Origin: Chara braunii | Lineage: Eukaryota; Streptophyta; Charophyceae; Charales; Characeae | Assembly: GCA_003427395.1 (NCBI GenBank) | Contig: BFEA01000043.1 | Coordinates: forward strand, 3,421,996-3,442,227 | Reading direction: 5' to 3' | Length of the DNA: 20,232 nucleotides | Shown here: piece by piece, positions 1 through 8,438 of the stretch | How the letters are laid out: each line of letters starts with the position of its first letter | How positions within the stretch are numbered: position 1 is the stretch's first letter | Position numbers and translations under genes: made by a program | The notes under the pieces: generated by a model | Database searches by the model: none | Told to the model about the DNA's origin: nothing | Seen by the model: the letters and a program-made list of their open reading frames with translations, nothing else

Positions 1-256
1 AGAAGAAGGACAAGAACGAGAAGAAGGAGAAGAAGAAGAAGAGGAGGAGGAGGAGGAGAAAGAAAACGAGCGGGGGAGAAGGGGAAGACAACGAAGAAGA
101 AAGGTTGAGGAAGATGAAAATGCAAGGGGGACGAGGGGAAGACGAAGAACACGAGAGGAGGAGAAGGAGGAGAGAAGAAGAAGAAGAAGAAGAAGAAGAA
201 GAAGAAGAAGAAGAAGAAGAAGAAGAAGAAGAAGAAGAAGAAGAAGAGCCGAGAAC
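1..256. repeat. GA/GAA purine microsatellite
   Basis: Almost every base on the plus strand is a purine. The tract starts as mixed GAA/GAG/GGA triplets and becomes an uninterrupted GAA run from about 172 to 247. Translated, it gives only long Glu/Arg/Lys strings. Shorter AAG runs recur at 310-330. The pattern is simple-sequence DNA outside the outer retrotransposon. The sequence shows no link to a gene. Confidence 0.93.
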
Positions 257-439
257 GGGGGGGCTAGGTGGACGGCTTGTCGTATCTCACGTGACCAACC
301 AAATGATCAAGAAGAAGAAGAAGAAGAAGTTCGTCGGGGCCTTCGTCCTTACCTCTGCCTTCGTCGTTATCTGCAACAATTACCCTAGCAGCAGGGTCTT
401 CGTCTGCCTGTCCAACACAACCCTAAACGATTATGACAG

Positions 440-512
440 GAAGAAGAAGAAGAAGAAAAAGACGATGAAGAAGAAGAAGAAAAAGAAGAAGAAGAAGAAG
501 AAGAAGAATAAG
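440..512. repeat. AAG microsatellite
   Basis: A second purine tract made of AAG/AAA triplets with a few interruptions. It is separated from the first by about 180 bases of mixed sequence (257-436) that contains CTTCGTC-like motifs related to the minisatellite just downstream. Confidence 0.9.
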
Positions 513-536
513 AATGGCGCCTTCATCATCGAGGTC

Positions 537-616
537 TTCGTCGTAGCAGCAGCAGCAGGACAGTCGGGGCCTTCGTCGTAGCAGCAGCAGCAGGACAGTC
601 GGGGCTTTCGTCGTAA
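537..616. repeat. 35-bp minisatellite, about 2.3 copies
   Basis: The unit begins TTCGTCGTAGCAGCAGCAGC and ends in GGACAGTCGGGGCC. It starts at 537, again at 572 and partially at 607, so the spacing is exactly 35 bp. The first two copies are nearly identical; the third diverges after about 10 bases. Each copy has an internal AGC trinucleotide run. The 220 bases that follow (617-837) hold nothing I recognise. Confidence 0.88.
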
Positions 617-837
617 CAGTTGCAACAAGACTCTCAAAGGCGATGGCGATGGGCGACGGCGCAGCAGGACGGCGCAGGAGCAACTCCAATCGTGTTGGGG
701 GGCAAGTGGCAGACCACCTCAACCGATCGATTTGAATCGGGGGGGAAGGTTGGCTGGAAGATCCACCGGCTTTGTGGTCGTCGATCATGGTGGATCGACG
801 GCCACGGAACCGTCATAAATTTTTAAAAATCCCGCAA

Positions 838-1045
838 GCCTACTGGGCCCGGCGGGATGATTTTCCGGGCCGGTCGGACCCGGTAGGCCTGTAGGAGGCC
901 AACAGTAGCGAAAAGGTGGTCCAACACCCCCAGACAGGTGAGGGTGTTGGGGGGGCCCGGCCCCCAACCGGGTGCCCTGCCCGGCCATACCGCCCGGGAC
1001 CTCCCCCAGGCCCCCGCCAGCCAGCCGGGCGGCCCGGATCCCCAC
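838..1045. other. GC-rich hairpin-forming island
   Basis: A sharply bounded GC-rich block in otherwise mixed DNA. It contains an inverted repeat GCCTACTGGG (838-847) / CCCGGTAGGC (879-888), 9 of 10 pairing, and a perfect 9-bp stem CCAACACCC (921-929) / GGGTGTTGG (942-950) with a 12-base loop. The remainder is C/G homopolymer-rich with many CCCGG motifs. It ends abruptly in an A-rich stretch (about 1046-1125). No convincing open frame lies in it. It could be a small structured element or a retroposed RNA-derived fragment; the sequence alone does not decide. Confidence 0.6.
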
Positions 1046-1125
1046 CCAAAAAAAAAAAGGAAAAAAAGATGATAATAGTTTGAACCTTTATACAAAAAAA
1101 AATAAAAAATAAAAAATCGCCAATA
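1046..1125. repeat. A-rich tract after GC island
   Basis: An uninterrupted A run, then a broken A run and later AAAAAATAAAAAAT-type sequence follow the GC-rich island directly. This might be a decayed retroposition tail or simple A-rich DNA. I could not find a convincing target-site duplication around island plus tail. Confidence 0.55.
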
Positions 1126-1145
1126 AGATCTGATTGACTGCGAGA

Positions 1146-1149
1146 CTAT
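1146..1149. repeat. Target-site duplication of outer element, left (CTAT)
   Basis: CTAT directly precedes the left LTR and is repeated directly after the right LTR at 18249-18252. It can be read as 5 bp (ACTAT) if the LTR is taken to end one base earlier, because the terminal A is shared. Ty3/gypsy integrases typically make 4-6 bp duplications. Confidence 0.72.
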
Positions 1150-2343
1150 TGCAATGATCCCAGACTAGAAGATACTCAGCAGACGTTGAAGCACAAGTAG
1201 TCTCATATTTGCACAATGTCCCCAGTTAACGTGAAAATAATATCTCATACAACATCTCGTTACCAATTGACGAAGAGAGTGGACGGGGGATAGACAGAGG
1301 AGAAGGTGGAAGAGATAATCAAATGACCACACAAGAGTAGCCCAATCAATTCCCTCTCCTTCTCCGGGCTTCCCCTCGCCTCCACGTCAACAACCAATAT
1401 ATAATAACAAGTTTGATGAGTCCTGATCACACAGAAGCGCCACATAGCACTTTCAACTCATGGAGCCAATGAAGACAACAACAGACCGCGGTATCGACGT
1501 CAACCTAAGGTGAGTACCATATCCCAACCATCCACAGATCCTGATCTCCCTCCTTGTTGCAACCAGCACCTCATGTAGACAGTGTGACCAATGCCACGTC
1601 AGCAGTAGAGACAGGTGGCATGCGCCACATCAACAATGAAGACAGGTGGGCGCGCCACATCAGCAATGTAATGTAAACAGGTGGCAGCACCACATCAGCA
1701 ATGTAAACAACTGGCATGCGCCACATCAGCAATGTAGACAACTAGCATGTGCCACATCATCAATGTAGACAAGTGGCATGCGCCACATCAGCAATGTAGA
1801 CAAGTGTCATGCGCCACATCAGCCTGGCTAGCGCACATAAACAAAGGCGCCAGCATATCACCACAGTCCTGTGTCGTCCTCCACAGTGCCAGCGTCAAGC
1901 CAACGTCCAACCAGCGTTCAGCCAGCGCTCTGCTAGCGTCAAGCCAGCTTCAAGGCAACATAGCAAGACTGAATGTCGATCCTCCTGGAGACCAAGCCTT
2001 ATGTAACATTTGACGAGGCTGTCTGGCCTCAGGTCCCCCACCCACAAACGTACAAATTGACTCACAACCAAGGGTCTGGATTGTCTATGGTTGCAAACTT
2101 CCCTTTGGTCATGATGTTGTCTGGGTACCTGCACACAAACAAGTGTATGTGTCTGACCAGCGGCATGGGCAAGGTACACTTTGACTTTGACTGTTGGGTG
2201 TCTGACAGTTGACTTTAGTCAACTGTCACTCGTCCAGGCCCCGAACCTTTACGTGGGGTTCTTTTCCCCCTTCGGCCTGGGTCTGAGTGCGGCCTGGCAA
2301 GGCCCTCAGACATTCCACAAGGCATACTTCATGGGTTATTGCA
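1150..2343 (-). repeat. 3' LTR of outer element
   Basis: 1194 bp, homologous over its whole length to 16990-18248. By hand I count about 17 substitutions and one indel in the first ~185 aligned bases, about 9%. It is 65 bp shorter than its partner, partly because of an extra duplication near the partner's 17,790-17,860 and partly because of repeat-number differences in the 31-bp array. The pol reading frame of the element ends only 53 bp inside it, at 2397. Confidence 0.93.
1593..1830. repeat. GCCAC(G/A)TCAGC array in 3' LTR
   Basis: I read about eight imperfect copies of a unit containing GCCACATCAGC, AATGTAGACA and (A/G)GTGGCATGC. Full units are spaced about 30-31 bp. Where two units meet, GTGGC-ATGC-GCCAC gives a short inverted repeat. 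Only the first copy (1593-1603) has the ACGT core; the others read CACATC. The same array is at 17433-17697 in the other LTR. Confidence 0.85.
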
Positions 2344-2396
2344 TTCCTGTCGGCCCAATTTTCGAGTTCCATTGCAGAAAAGATATTCAATTTCCT

Positions 2397-3449
2397 TTTA
2401 ACCCACGTTCGTATGCAGCAACAATGTCAGGAGCAGTACATAAGAGTTCTTTCTTACTAAACCAGCTAGCTTCAGACGGAGGTTGAGACTTGAACTAGAA
2501 CTTATACTGCTTTTGTGGTCTTCCTCTGCCACCTGTAGAAAAGTCGCCATGTTCCAAAATCTTCTCAACTTCATATCCTGTATTCATGGAGGGTGGAAAT
2601 ATAGATGGCCTATTAGGAAAATTATCTCCTTCTACATACGGTAGCAGTTTAGACGCATGGAAGATAGGATAGGTCCTTAGGTGTGGGGGCACATCTATTT
2701 GATAGGAAGGTCCATCTGCATTCCCAATCACCTTGAGAACGTCCCAGAGTCCATAGTAGACAGGCAACAGTTTTTGAAACACGTTTTTTTCCAAGGCAAA
2801 TTCTTTAGACTTCACCCATACCAGATCTCCTTTTTGAAACTGTGATGGCTGACGATGTTTGTTGGCCTGCTCAATCATCTGAAGTTGGGCTTTCTGTATA
2901 TTTTCTTTTACCTTTCTAATATCTTCTTCATACAAAAGTGCAAATTCACGGGTTCTTGGGGCCCTGGGGGTAACCTTTGAATCTGGTCCCGAGTTAAAGC
3001 ATAAACGGGACGTCGAGGCTTCCAACCTTTATGCAGTGCGTTAGGCATTCTTCCTGTAATAGTATGTATATTGTTATTATGAGCACTAACAATCTTAGGT
3101 AAGTTCTCATCCCAATCTATTTGATCGGGTTGGACATACATGCGCAAAAGTTGTTGGCATAGACGATTCATTTGTTCAATTTCGCCATTCGTTTCAGGAT
3201 GTCTACCTAACGACATGGTCAACCTGGTGCCATAGACTTCCATCAACTTTTGCCATTGTAAACTAGTGAACCGAACATCCCTATCAGAGAGGATGGTTTT
3301 CGAAAATCCATACTCAGAAACCCATCGCATCGGAAACTTCTAAATGACCAGTTTTGTTCTAGCTTCGGCAGGCAAAGGAATGAACATAGCATACTTTGAT
3401 AATCTATCTACAATGACCATTACTTGACTGTTGTCATTTCGAATCTTAG
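2397..3449 (-). pseudogene. Outer integrase: distal core, C-terminal domain and chromodomain
   Basis: This is the downstream half of the outer integrase; the N-terminal part lies beyond the inner insertion at 11081 and above. Reading leftwards: the core segment with DRLSKYAMF, the second catalytic Asp in LSDRD (codon 3283-3285), then the catalytic Glu in TNGEIEQ (codon 3175-3177), giving the D-35 residues-E spacing of retroviral integrases. Next come a coiled helix and a GPY/F-like segment (LLPVYYGLW in place of G-P-F). From about 2575 a chromodomain begins YEVEKILEH and continues SEASWFSKKELL through a stop to the natural end at 2397. Defects: an in-frame TAG at 3340-3342, a frame change near 2950-2970 in a G-run, and TAG at 2495-2497 inside the chromodomain. 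Chromodomains in this family direct integration to particular chromatin. Not functional here. Confidence 0.9.
3445..3449. repeat. Target-site duplication of inner element, left (CTTAG)
   Basis: CTTAG stands directly before the TG of the inner 5' LTR and again at 11081-11085 directly after the CA of the inner 3' LTR. On the minus strand it is codon-compatible: removing one copy and the insertion rejoins the outer integrase frame. Five bases is the usual Ty3/gypsy length. Confidence 0.93.
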
Positions 3450-3659
3450 TGTTACATGTTGCGCCTGCACACGGGTCCCATTTAAGGGGCCCGACGGTTG
3501 CTGAGGGCCCCCCAGGCCGCATGCCAGCAGACATGCGCCCTGGAGGCCCACGATGGCCCCCAGGTCGCAGACTTCAAATATAGGCGACATTAATTATTTA
3601 TTTACTTACCTGTTGTCCTATTCCTTGCTTGTGCAGACATAGTTTCGGACTTGCAAGCC

Positions 3660-3833
3660 CCAAGGCAACTCCTTCGGTCAGGAACAGAGAGACGAGGCCC
3701 TTCCGAAACCATGCGCGTTTTGGCGCCTGACTCAACGGTACCAACGTCATTTTGGACTACATGCACCAAGGCAGCACCTTGGGCCAGGTACACAGGAATG
3801 AGGCCTGACCAAGGCCAAACGCGTTTTTGCGCC
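3660..3833. repeat. Diverged 106-bp-offset duplication in inner LTR
   Basis: CCAAGGCA at 3660 and 3766 opens two related tracts that both end in a GCGTTTT(G/T)GCGCC sequence (3713-3727 and 3819-3833). Spacing of both landmarks is exactly 106 bp. Similarity between them is only partial, so the duplication is old and probably predates this insertion. Confidence 0.65.
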
Positions 3834-4177
3834 ATGTTGCATCAACAACATGGTCTAGACGTCCGGTAGGGGCCCAGACTGGTTGGGCCGTTTGAGGCCA
3901 GCACCAGGCAGACCCAGCCTCGCCCAACGCTATAGATAGTTGGGCAGCGACTAGGTACTGACAGTTGGAGTAGCTCACTTCTGGAGCGACAAGTTGCTGG
4001 ACCAGCGCTGCGCTGAGGTATAAGGTAGTGGCGTAGGTAGGAGAGGGCGGAGGCCATACCTGCAGACAACGGACTTACCTAGCGCCATAGTTGGGACTCC
4101 ACGCATAACCTGCACAAGACAACGACAATGCGACAGTCAGTGTAGGGGCGAAGGTCTCTTCGTCTCCCCTCCATCCC

Positions 4178-4240
<63 letters not shown>

Positions 4241-4280
4241 CTTCTTCTTCTTCTTCTTCTTCTTCTTCTTCTTCTTCTTC
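4178..4280. repeat. TC/TTC microsatellite inside inner LTR
   Basis: About 29 TC dinucleotides (4178-4235) run directly into about 14 TTC trinucleotides (to 4280). The tract lies in the part of the LTR that the 3' copy has lost, so its age cannot be judged by comparison. Confidence 0.95.
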
Positions 4281-4765
4281 AGATACGAGAGTAAGGAAGG
4301 TTACAGGCATAGGATACAGGTAGAGGTTACAGTGGGCATTGCGCCCCAGATCTAGTTCGACATTTCTAAGACAAATATTTATTGGGCATCGGCAAGGGAC
4401 CATTTTTTTGGACATCGCCACTGCAATCTTGGACTTCACCCTCACCTCCATCCTCGTCTCTCCTCCCCCCATCTCACATCTGTGGTATCTCCCCACGTGC
4501 GTGTACAAGGAGGGACCTTTCCTCTTGGTGTGCGGTCCCTCCTCCTCCTCTCACATGTGTGATGTATGATGGGATGTCGTGTCAGTCCCGATCACGTCAA
4601 GACTTACCTTAAAGTCTTCCACTGCGCTACTATGTGCCATTTAATATGTATCAGGATGTACATTGCGTGTTGATGTTCCACTAACATTGCATTGTCCATT
4701 CAGTCATTTTCATCACATTGCGGATCCTTGGCTCTACATGCATTGCCCAACTGGGCATGTATCAG

Positions 4766-4779
4766 TTGGTATCGGAGCC
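4766..4779 (+). other. Primer-binding site of inner element (tRNA-iMet type)
   Basis: TTGGTATCGGAGCC begins one base after the LTR terminal CA. The plant initiator tRNA-Met 3' end is complementary to TGGTATCAGAGCC, so there is one difference (A to G), which could still pair as a G-U wobble. Position and sequence together make this the minus-strand priming site. Confidence 0.9.
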
Positions 4780-4831
4780 TCGCACCTGAATCGGGACAAC
4801 CTGATCTGACACGTGTGCGGGGACTATTGAC

Positions 4832-4932
4832 TAGTGATTGATTGATTAATCATTTGGTTGATTGATTGATTGATTGATTGATTGATCATTGATTGATTGA
4901 TTGATTGATTGATCGATTGATTGATTGATTAG
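4832..4932. repeat. TGAT/TGATT tandem repeat
   Basis: Nearly uninterrupted ATTGATTG tetranucleotide repetition with a few TCA or TCG interruptions, about 100 bp, starting some 50 bases after the PBS. Confidence 0.92.
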
Positions 4933-5161
4933 GTCATACTAATTTGTCCCAAAAATCGCAATTTTTTTTTACCTAACTGCCAAAATCGAAATTGTTTTTC
5001 TATTTTGGATTTCATTATTTTTTCGTTTGTGGAAAATCGCAAAATCCGAAATAGCGCAGCATCTGAAATTTTCGATTTTCACTTTCTTTTGAAATTCGAA
5101 CTTTCGTTGTTGAGAAATCCGGAATATTTTCGATTTGTAGTTCCTTTCGCAATTTCCCGTT

Positions 5162-5204
5162 ATTTCAAAAATTCCAATATTTTTTTTTTTGGAATTTTTG
5201 AAAT
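5162..5204. repeat. Perfect 14-bp inverted repeat in A/T-rich leader
   Basis: ATTTCAAAAATTCC (5162-5175) and GGAATTTTTGAAAT (5191-5204) are exact inverted copies around a 15-base T-rich loop. The surrounding 600 bases are A/T-rich and built from short CGAAA/TTTCG words, so some pairing by chance is expected, but 14 perfect pairs stand out. Confidence 0.8.
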
Positions 5205-5665
5205 TCGTTATTTCGAGATTTGAAATTTTACGAGAAATCCCGGTTGCAGTTACCTTTTCAACTGGGCATACTCTCATCTGAAAAAATCCGGAATTTTTTT
5301 TACTTCCGGAATTCCTTGAACTTGCGAAATTTTTTATCGCAGTTCTATTATTCTTTATTCATGATTATTCTGTGTTAATCATTGCAGTCTGAAAATTCGA
5401 ATTTTTTATTATTGGTAATTTCAAATTTGAGGGAGATTGGGAGACCTACTGAACTTGCAAACTCGAGATGTTTATTATTATTGTTGTTATTATTAATTTC
5501 TTGAAAAATATTTTTTTGAAAAATTCAAACTTTTCTTTTTTTGATTAGTGGCTCCTTATCTGGGCGATTTATCCCACCCAGCACTCCCCACCTATGTTGT
5601 TGCCCCCTCGGGTCTCCTCCTCTTCATCCGTCTCCGGGTACCCCCTACTATGGGATTGGTGAGTT

Positions 5666-5869
5666 GCCACGTCAGCAGGCCATGTCACCAAGTCACATCA
5701 GCAGGCCACGTCAACAAACCATGTTAGCAGGCCACGTCAGCAGGCCACATCAATAGACCACGTCAGCAGGCCACATCAATAGACCAAGTTAGCAACACAC
5801 GCCAGCCGACAGCCGTGCCACGCCATCCCCGAGCAGTGCCACGTCAGCAGCAGGGAGCGCCACGTCAGT
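5666..5869. repeat. GCCACGTCAGC-type array in inner leader
   Basis: I read six copies with an intact CCACGTCA core (near 5667, 5706, 5732, 5759, 5839 and 5860) and several variants (CCACATCAA, CCATGTCAC, CCATGTTAG). They are joined by AGCAGG or CAATAGA linkers without one fixed period. The array ends about 20 bases before the gag start codon. The core is the same as in the outer element's LTR and leader, although the two elements are otherwise distinct. Confidence 0.82.
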
Positions 5870-5887
5870 AGACCTTTGGCCTGATCT

Positions 5888-7432
5888 ATGCTCTTGCGCT
5901 CTCAAACAGCCGTCATGGACCAGAAGTCCAGGGAAACGGTCGACGCCTACCAGGCCCGGATGCTGGTTTTAATTACCGAAGCTAAGCAACGGCCAGATGC
6001 AGTAGCGACTGCAACAAAGAAGAAGGCAGAGGACGCCGAGAAAGCACGTCTGTTGGTGATCGAACAAAAGCGCCTGCACGATGAGTCAACAACAAAGGTT
6101 GTCGATGAAGAACGCAGTCGGCGACGCACGAAGATATTTAGCAAGGAGAGAGCTTTGCTCACTATAGCAGCGGCATGGCGGACCGAGGTCGAAGGTGACG
6201 AATTCAGCGACAGCGGACCACGCATCTCGTTGTTGCTCTGCCACCTCACGGATCTCCTGGCAATGTGTATTGCACAGCAGAAGGACATCCATAGCCTCGG
6301 CGACACGATGAAGAACCAGCAATGGTCGTTGGATCAAGCCAACAACCGCCTCCAACAGTTGGAGCAACGACCGGTCGCCGCCCCCGTCGCTAGCGCCTCC
6401 AACACTTTGACCGCCTCGGCGCATTGGAAGTCGACATTGGTGTACTCAAGGATGGCGTGCAGCTACAGCAAACCGCAACTCGACAACTTGAGCAGTAGAT
6501 TTGCACTGCCGCCACTCACTCGAGCACGTCACAACGAGAATCGACTCCAAAGTTCGACGGTCAGGAGATCTTCTAAGACCCAATGAAGCGGACCCGATTC
6601 CGTGGTTCCGCTAGTTCTAGCTCAAGTTGCAGCTCCACCACGTCCACGAAGTGAATCACCACGCATATTTGTACTCCCGATCGGGGGGCGAGTGCCAAGC
6701 ATGGATGAACAACCTCTTGTCTAAATACAACGTGGTGGCAGCAAGATCAGCTGGGCGAATCTGAAGGCAGCATGGCATAAGCGGTTCCAAATCGAGCCGC
6801 CGAAAATGAAAGCAATGGACAAGCTGATCAAGTTCCGCCCAAACACGCTGCCAAGCGAAGATTGGATCGCCGAGTTCCAACGCTTGGCGGCCACGCCCAG
6901 CGTACCATTGGGCTTTCAAGCCGTTAAACACTACTTCATCTCGAGGTCGTGTCCGACATTGTCCACGGCGCTGACTCAAGTCACACACACGCTCACTACA
7001 ACTGCGGAGCTCTTCGATAAGGTCGTGCAGATTATCGTCATGAACACAGAGGCCAAGAACCTCTCACCTGCGGCAGGCCCAAACAGAGAACAGCATCGAC
7101 CGAAAGTGGTCATGGTCGCGGCGACAACGTCGACCGAACCCTCAAGCGAGGCCGTGTCTGCCAAAGAAGGGGACAGACTCGCAGTCGCCAGGGATGGTGG
7201 TTGGATGGTGGTTGCCCCGACAGAGGTCGAGGATGCGGCAAATCAAAGACAAACACCACATCCACCGGGCCCGGCGCAACAGCTCCAGATCCATGGACCC
7301 ACTATGGTCTCTTGGAGAGCGTATACAAGTTACGTTACGAGATTCCGTTATTGCTTGTGGTGCAACAGCGATCTCCACGCAACAGTGGGCTGCCCTTTGA
7401 TGCCTAACGGCAAGGGCAAGTCGGGAAACTGA
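5888..7432 (+). pseudogene. gag: Inner gag (coiled-coil N-terminus, capsid, zinc knuckle), broken
   Basis: Gag polyprotein, the structural protein that packages element RNA. The first frame (5888-6586, 232 codons) is Lys/Glu/Arg/Gln-rich and predicted by eye to be coiled coil, then drifts and stops. The capsid-like part continues in other frames: about 6610-6755 carries HHAYLYSRSGGE and AWMNNLLSKYNVV, preceded by two stops. From about 6750 the frame that runs to 7432 carries SWANLKAAWHKRF and a LPSEDWIAEFQRL helix typical of Retrotrans_gag. Near the end is a perfect CX2CX4HX4C zinc knuckle (CLWCNSDLHATVGC, 7352-7393), which binds RNA in this family. At least two frame changes separate these parts, so no full Gag can be made. 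The ATG at 5888 is the first in the long frame; a second at codon 10 is an alternative. Confidence 0.88.
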
Positions 7433-7917
7433 GCACCGTCGGGAGTGAGTCGACGACACTCCCGACACCTTCGGAACCGGTTGCTTCGCGGGCGACCGCC
7501 CTTCGTTCCGAGGCACATGCGGAAATCGATAGTTCTCTTTTATATTCTCATGAGGACTATGCTGCCCAGCTCGTTCCTACTCTGGGTACTCATGCTCAAG
7601 GACAAGACGTGTGTGTGGCATCTTCTTTGTCCAGGAGCGGCGACTTATCGTCTTCAAGTGGTTCTTCACGGGGTTCGACGCGCGAGTTCAATATAGAGGT
7701 ATTGGACCCGCTCAAGTTCGAGTATTTCACATGGCTTCCTCTCCGGACCACGGGCCGCTTGCCGGAACCGCAATGTGCAACACTCTGCGCTCATCTCCAC
7801 ACGTACTTATCCTTCTATGCACCACCAACTTCGTTGACGGATGACGAAGCTGTGGAGGGGCGACATCCTTGCGTATGTTACCAAGGTGGCCCGCGAGTTT
7901 CGCAAGCAACGATACGA
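7433..7917 (+). pseudogene. Inner gag-protease linker, eroded
   Basis: About 480 bases between the zinc knuckle and the protease. Open stretches exist in more than one frame (for instance 7609-7920), and a segment encoding IEVLDPLKFEYFTWLPL looks protein-like, but I recognise no domain. It most likely is the disordered linker of the polyprotein with several small indels. Confidence 0.55.
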
Positions 7918-8438
7918 TGACAACTGCGCACCGCTCCTCTATGTCCGCATCCAAGTTGGGTAAGCGTCCTGCAACGCTTTGCTGGATAGTGGCGCGTCTC
8001 GTAATTTCATGAGCCAAGCCTTTATGCAAAGGGCTCACAAGTTCGAAGGAAGGCAAACCCAACGACGATCAAGTTGGCAGACGGAAAGACGCAGCAACTT
8101 CTTGACCGATATATCGAGGTCGTCCCAGTATATTTCGCACATGCATGCGAACCGGTGACGTTCGGCATTTTGGACACATACTTGGATATTATTTTGGGAA
8201 TGCCTTGGCTTGCAAGTGTGGATCACACGATCAACTTCCACCGAGGAACTCTTACCGTCCGGGATGCCTTCGACGCCGAAGTGTCATGTACTATTCCTCT
8301 TCCGCACCCTTCGATCCGGTGTCAAGTGGTGACGGCCAAGTCGTTCCGGGCTACTTGTGCTTACGAGCAGCCCGACGAGATAGGCCTATGTCTCCTACGA
8401 ACCGTCGCGGTAACCGACTCTTCCCCCACAGACTTGTT
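7918..8438 (+). pseudogene. Inner aspartic protease
   Basis: Retropepsin-like domain that would cut the Gag-Pol polyprotein. The catalytic motif [13 protein letters not shown] is intact (Asp-Ser-Gly at 7985-7993). The flap region [14 protein letters not shown] and the conserved IILGMPWL follow, but in a different frame: the DSG codons and the frame that opens at 8074 differ in phase, so there is an indel between about 8030 and 8074. A stop also lies just upstream of the DSG motif (VRIQVG then TAA). From 8074 onward the frame is shared with RT. Active residues are therefore present but not in one readable protein. Confidence 0.88.

Larger units (their letters stand above)
3450..4764 (+). repeat. 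5' LTR of inner element (full length)
   Basis: 1315 bp. Its last 339 bp (4426-4764) align with 10739-11080. It contains a diverged duplication of about 68 bp at 106-bp offset (3660-3727 and 3766-3833), a perfect 8-bp hairpin CCATGTTG/CAACATGG (3832-3839 and 3846-3853), and a long TC then TTC microsatellite. Near its 3' end lies TGCCCA-AC-TGGGCA, a short palindrome-like element that is degraded in the 3' copy. I cannot place a promoter with confidence. Confidence 0.92.
4780..5887 (+). other. Untranslated leader of inner element
   Basis: About 1.1 kb between PBS and the first gag codon with no credible coding frame. In order: a TGAT/TGATT tandem array (about 4832-4932), an A/T-rich stretch (about 4950-5540) full of CGAAATT and TTTCG motifs, a C-rich stretch, and a GCCACGTCAGC-type array (5666-5869). 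It is long for a Ty3/gypsy leader and may include an unrelated small insertion. Confidence 0.75.

Noticed and set aside
105-581. 158-codon open frame at the left end, mostly Glu, Lys and Arg
   Set aside because: It is a by-product of GAA/AAG microsatellites; the minus strand is equally open there and no domain can be seen.
823-1095. Gly/Pro-rich open frames on the minus strand across the GC island
   Set aside because: Several frames are open at once because GC-rich DNA has few stops; no sign of coding selection.
1593-1830. CACATC units explained as CpG decay after insertion
   Set aside because: The matching units in both LTRs share the same state, so the changes predate the insertion (unless later gene conversion homogenised the LTRs).
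2344-2396. Polypurine tract of the outer element
   Set aside because: The 53 bases before the 3' LTR contain only a weak purine stretch (GACAGGAA) on the minus strand; too short and interrupted to call.
4969-5277. Open frames on both strands in the A/T-rich leader
   Set aside because: Low-complexity Phe/Ile/Lys/Asn sequence caused by base composition; no recognised domain and no reason to prefer either strand.
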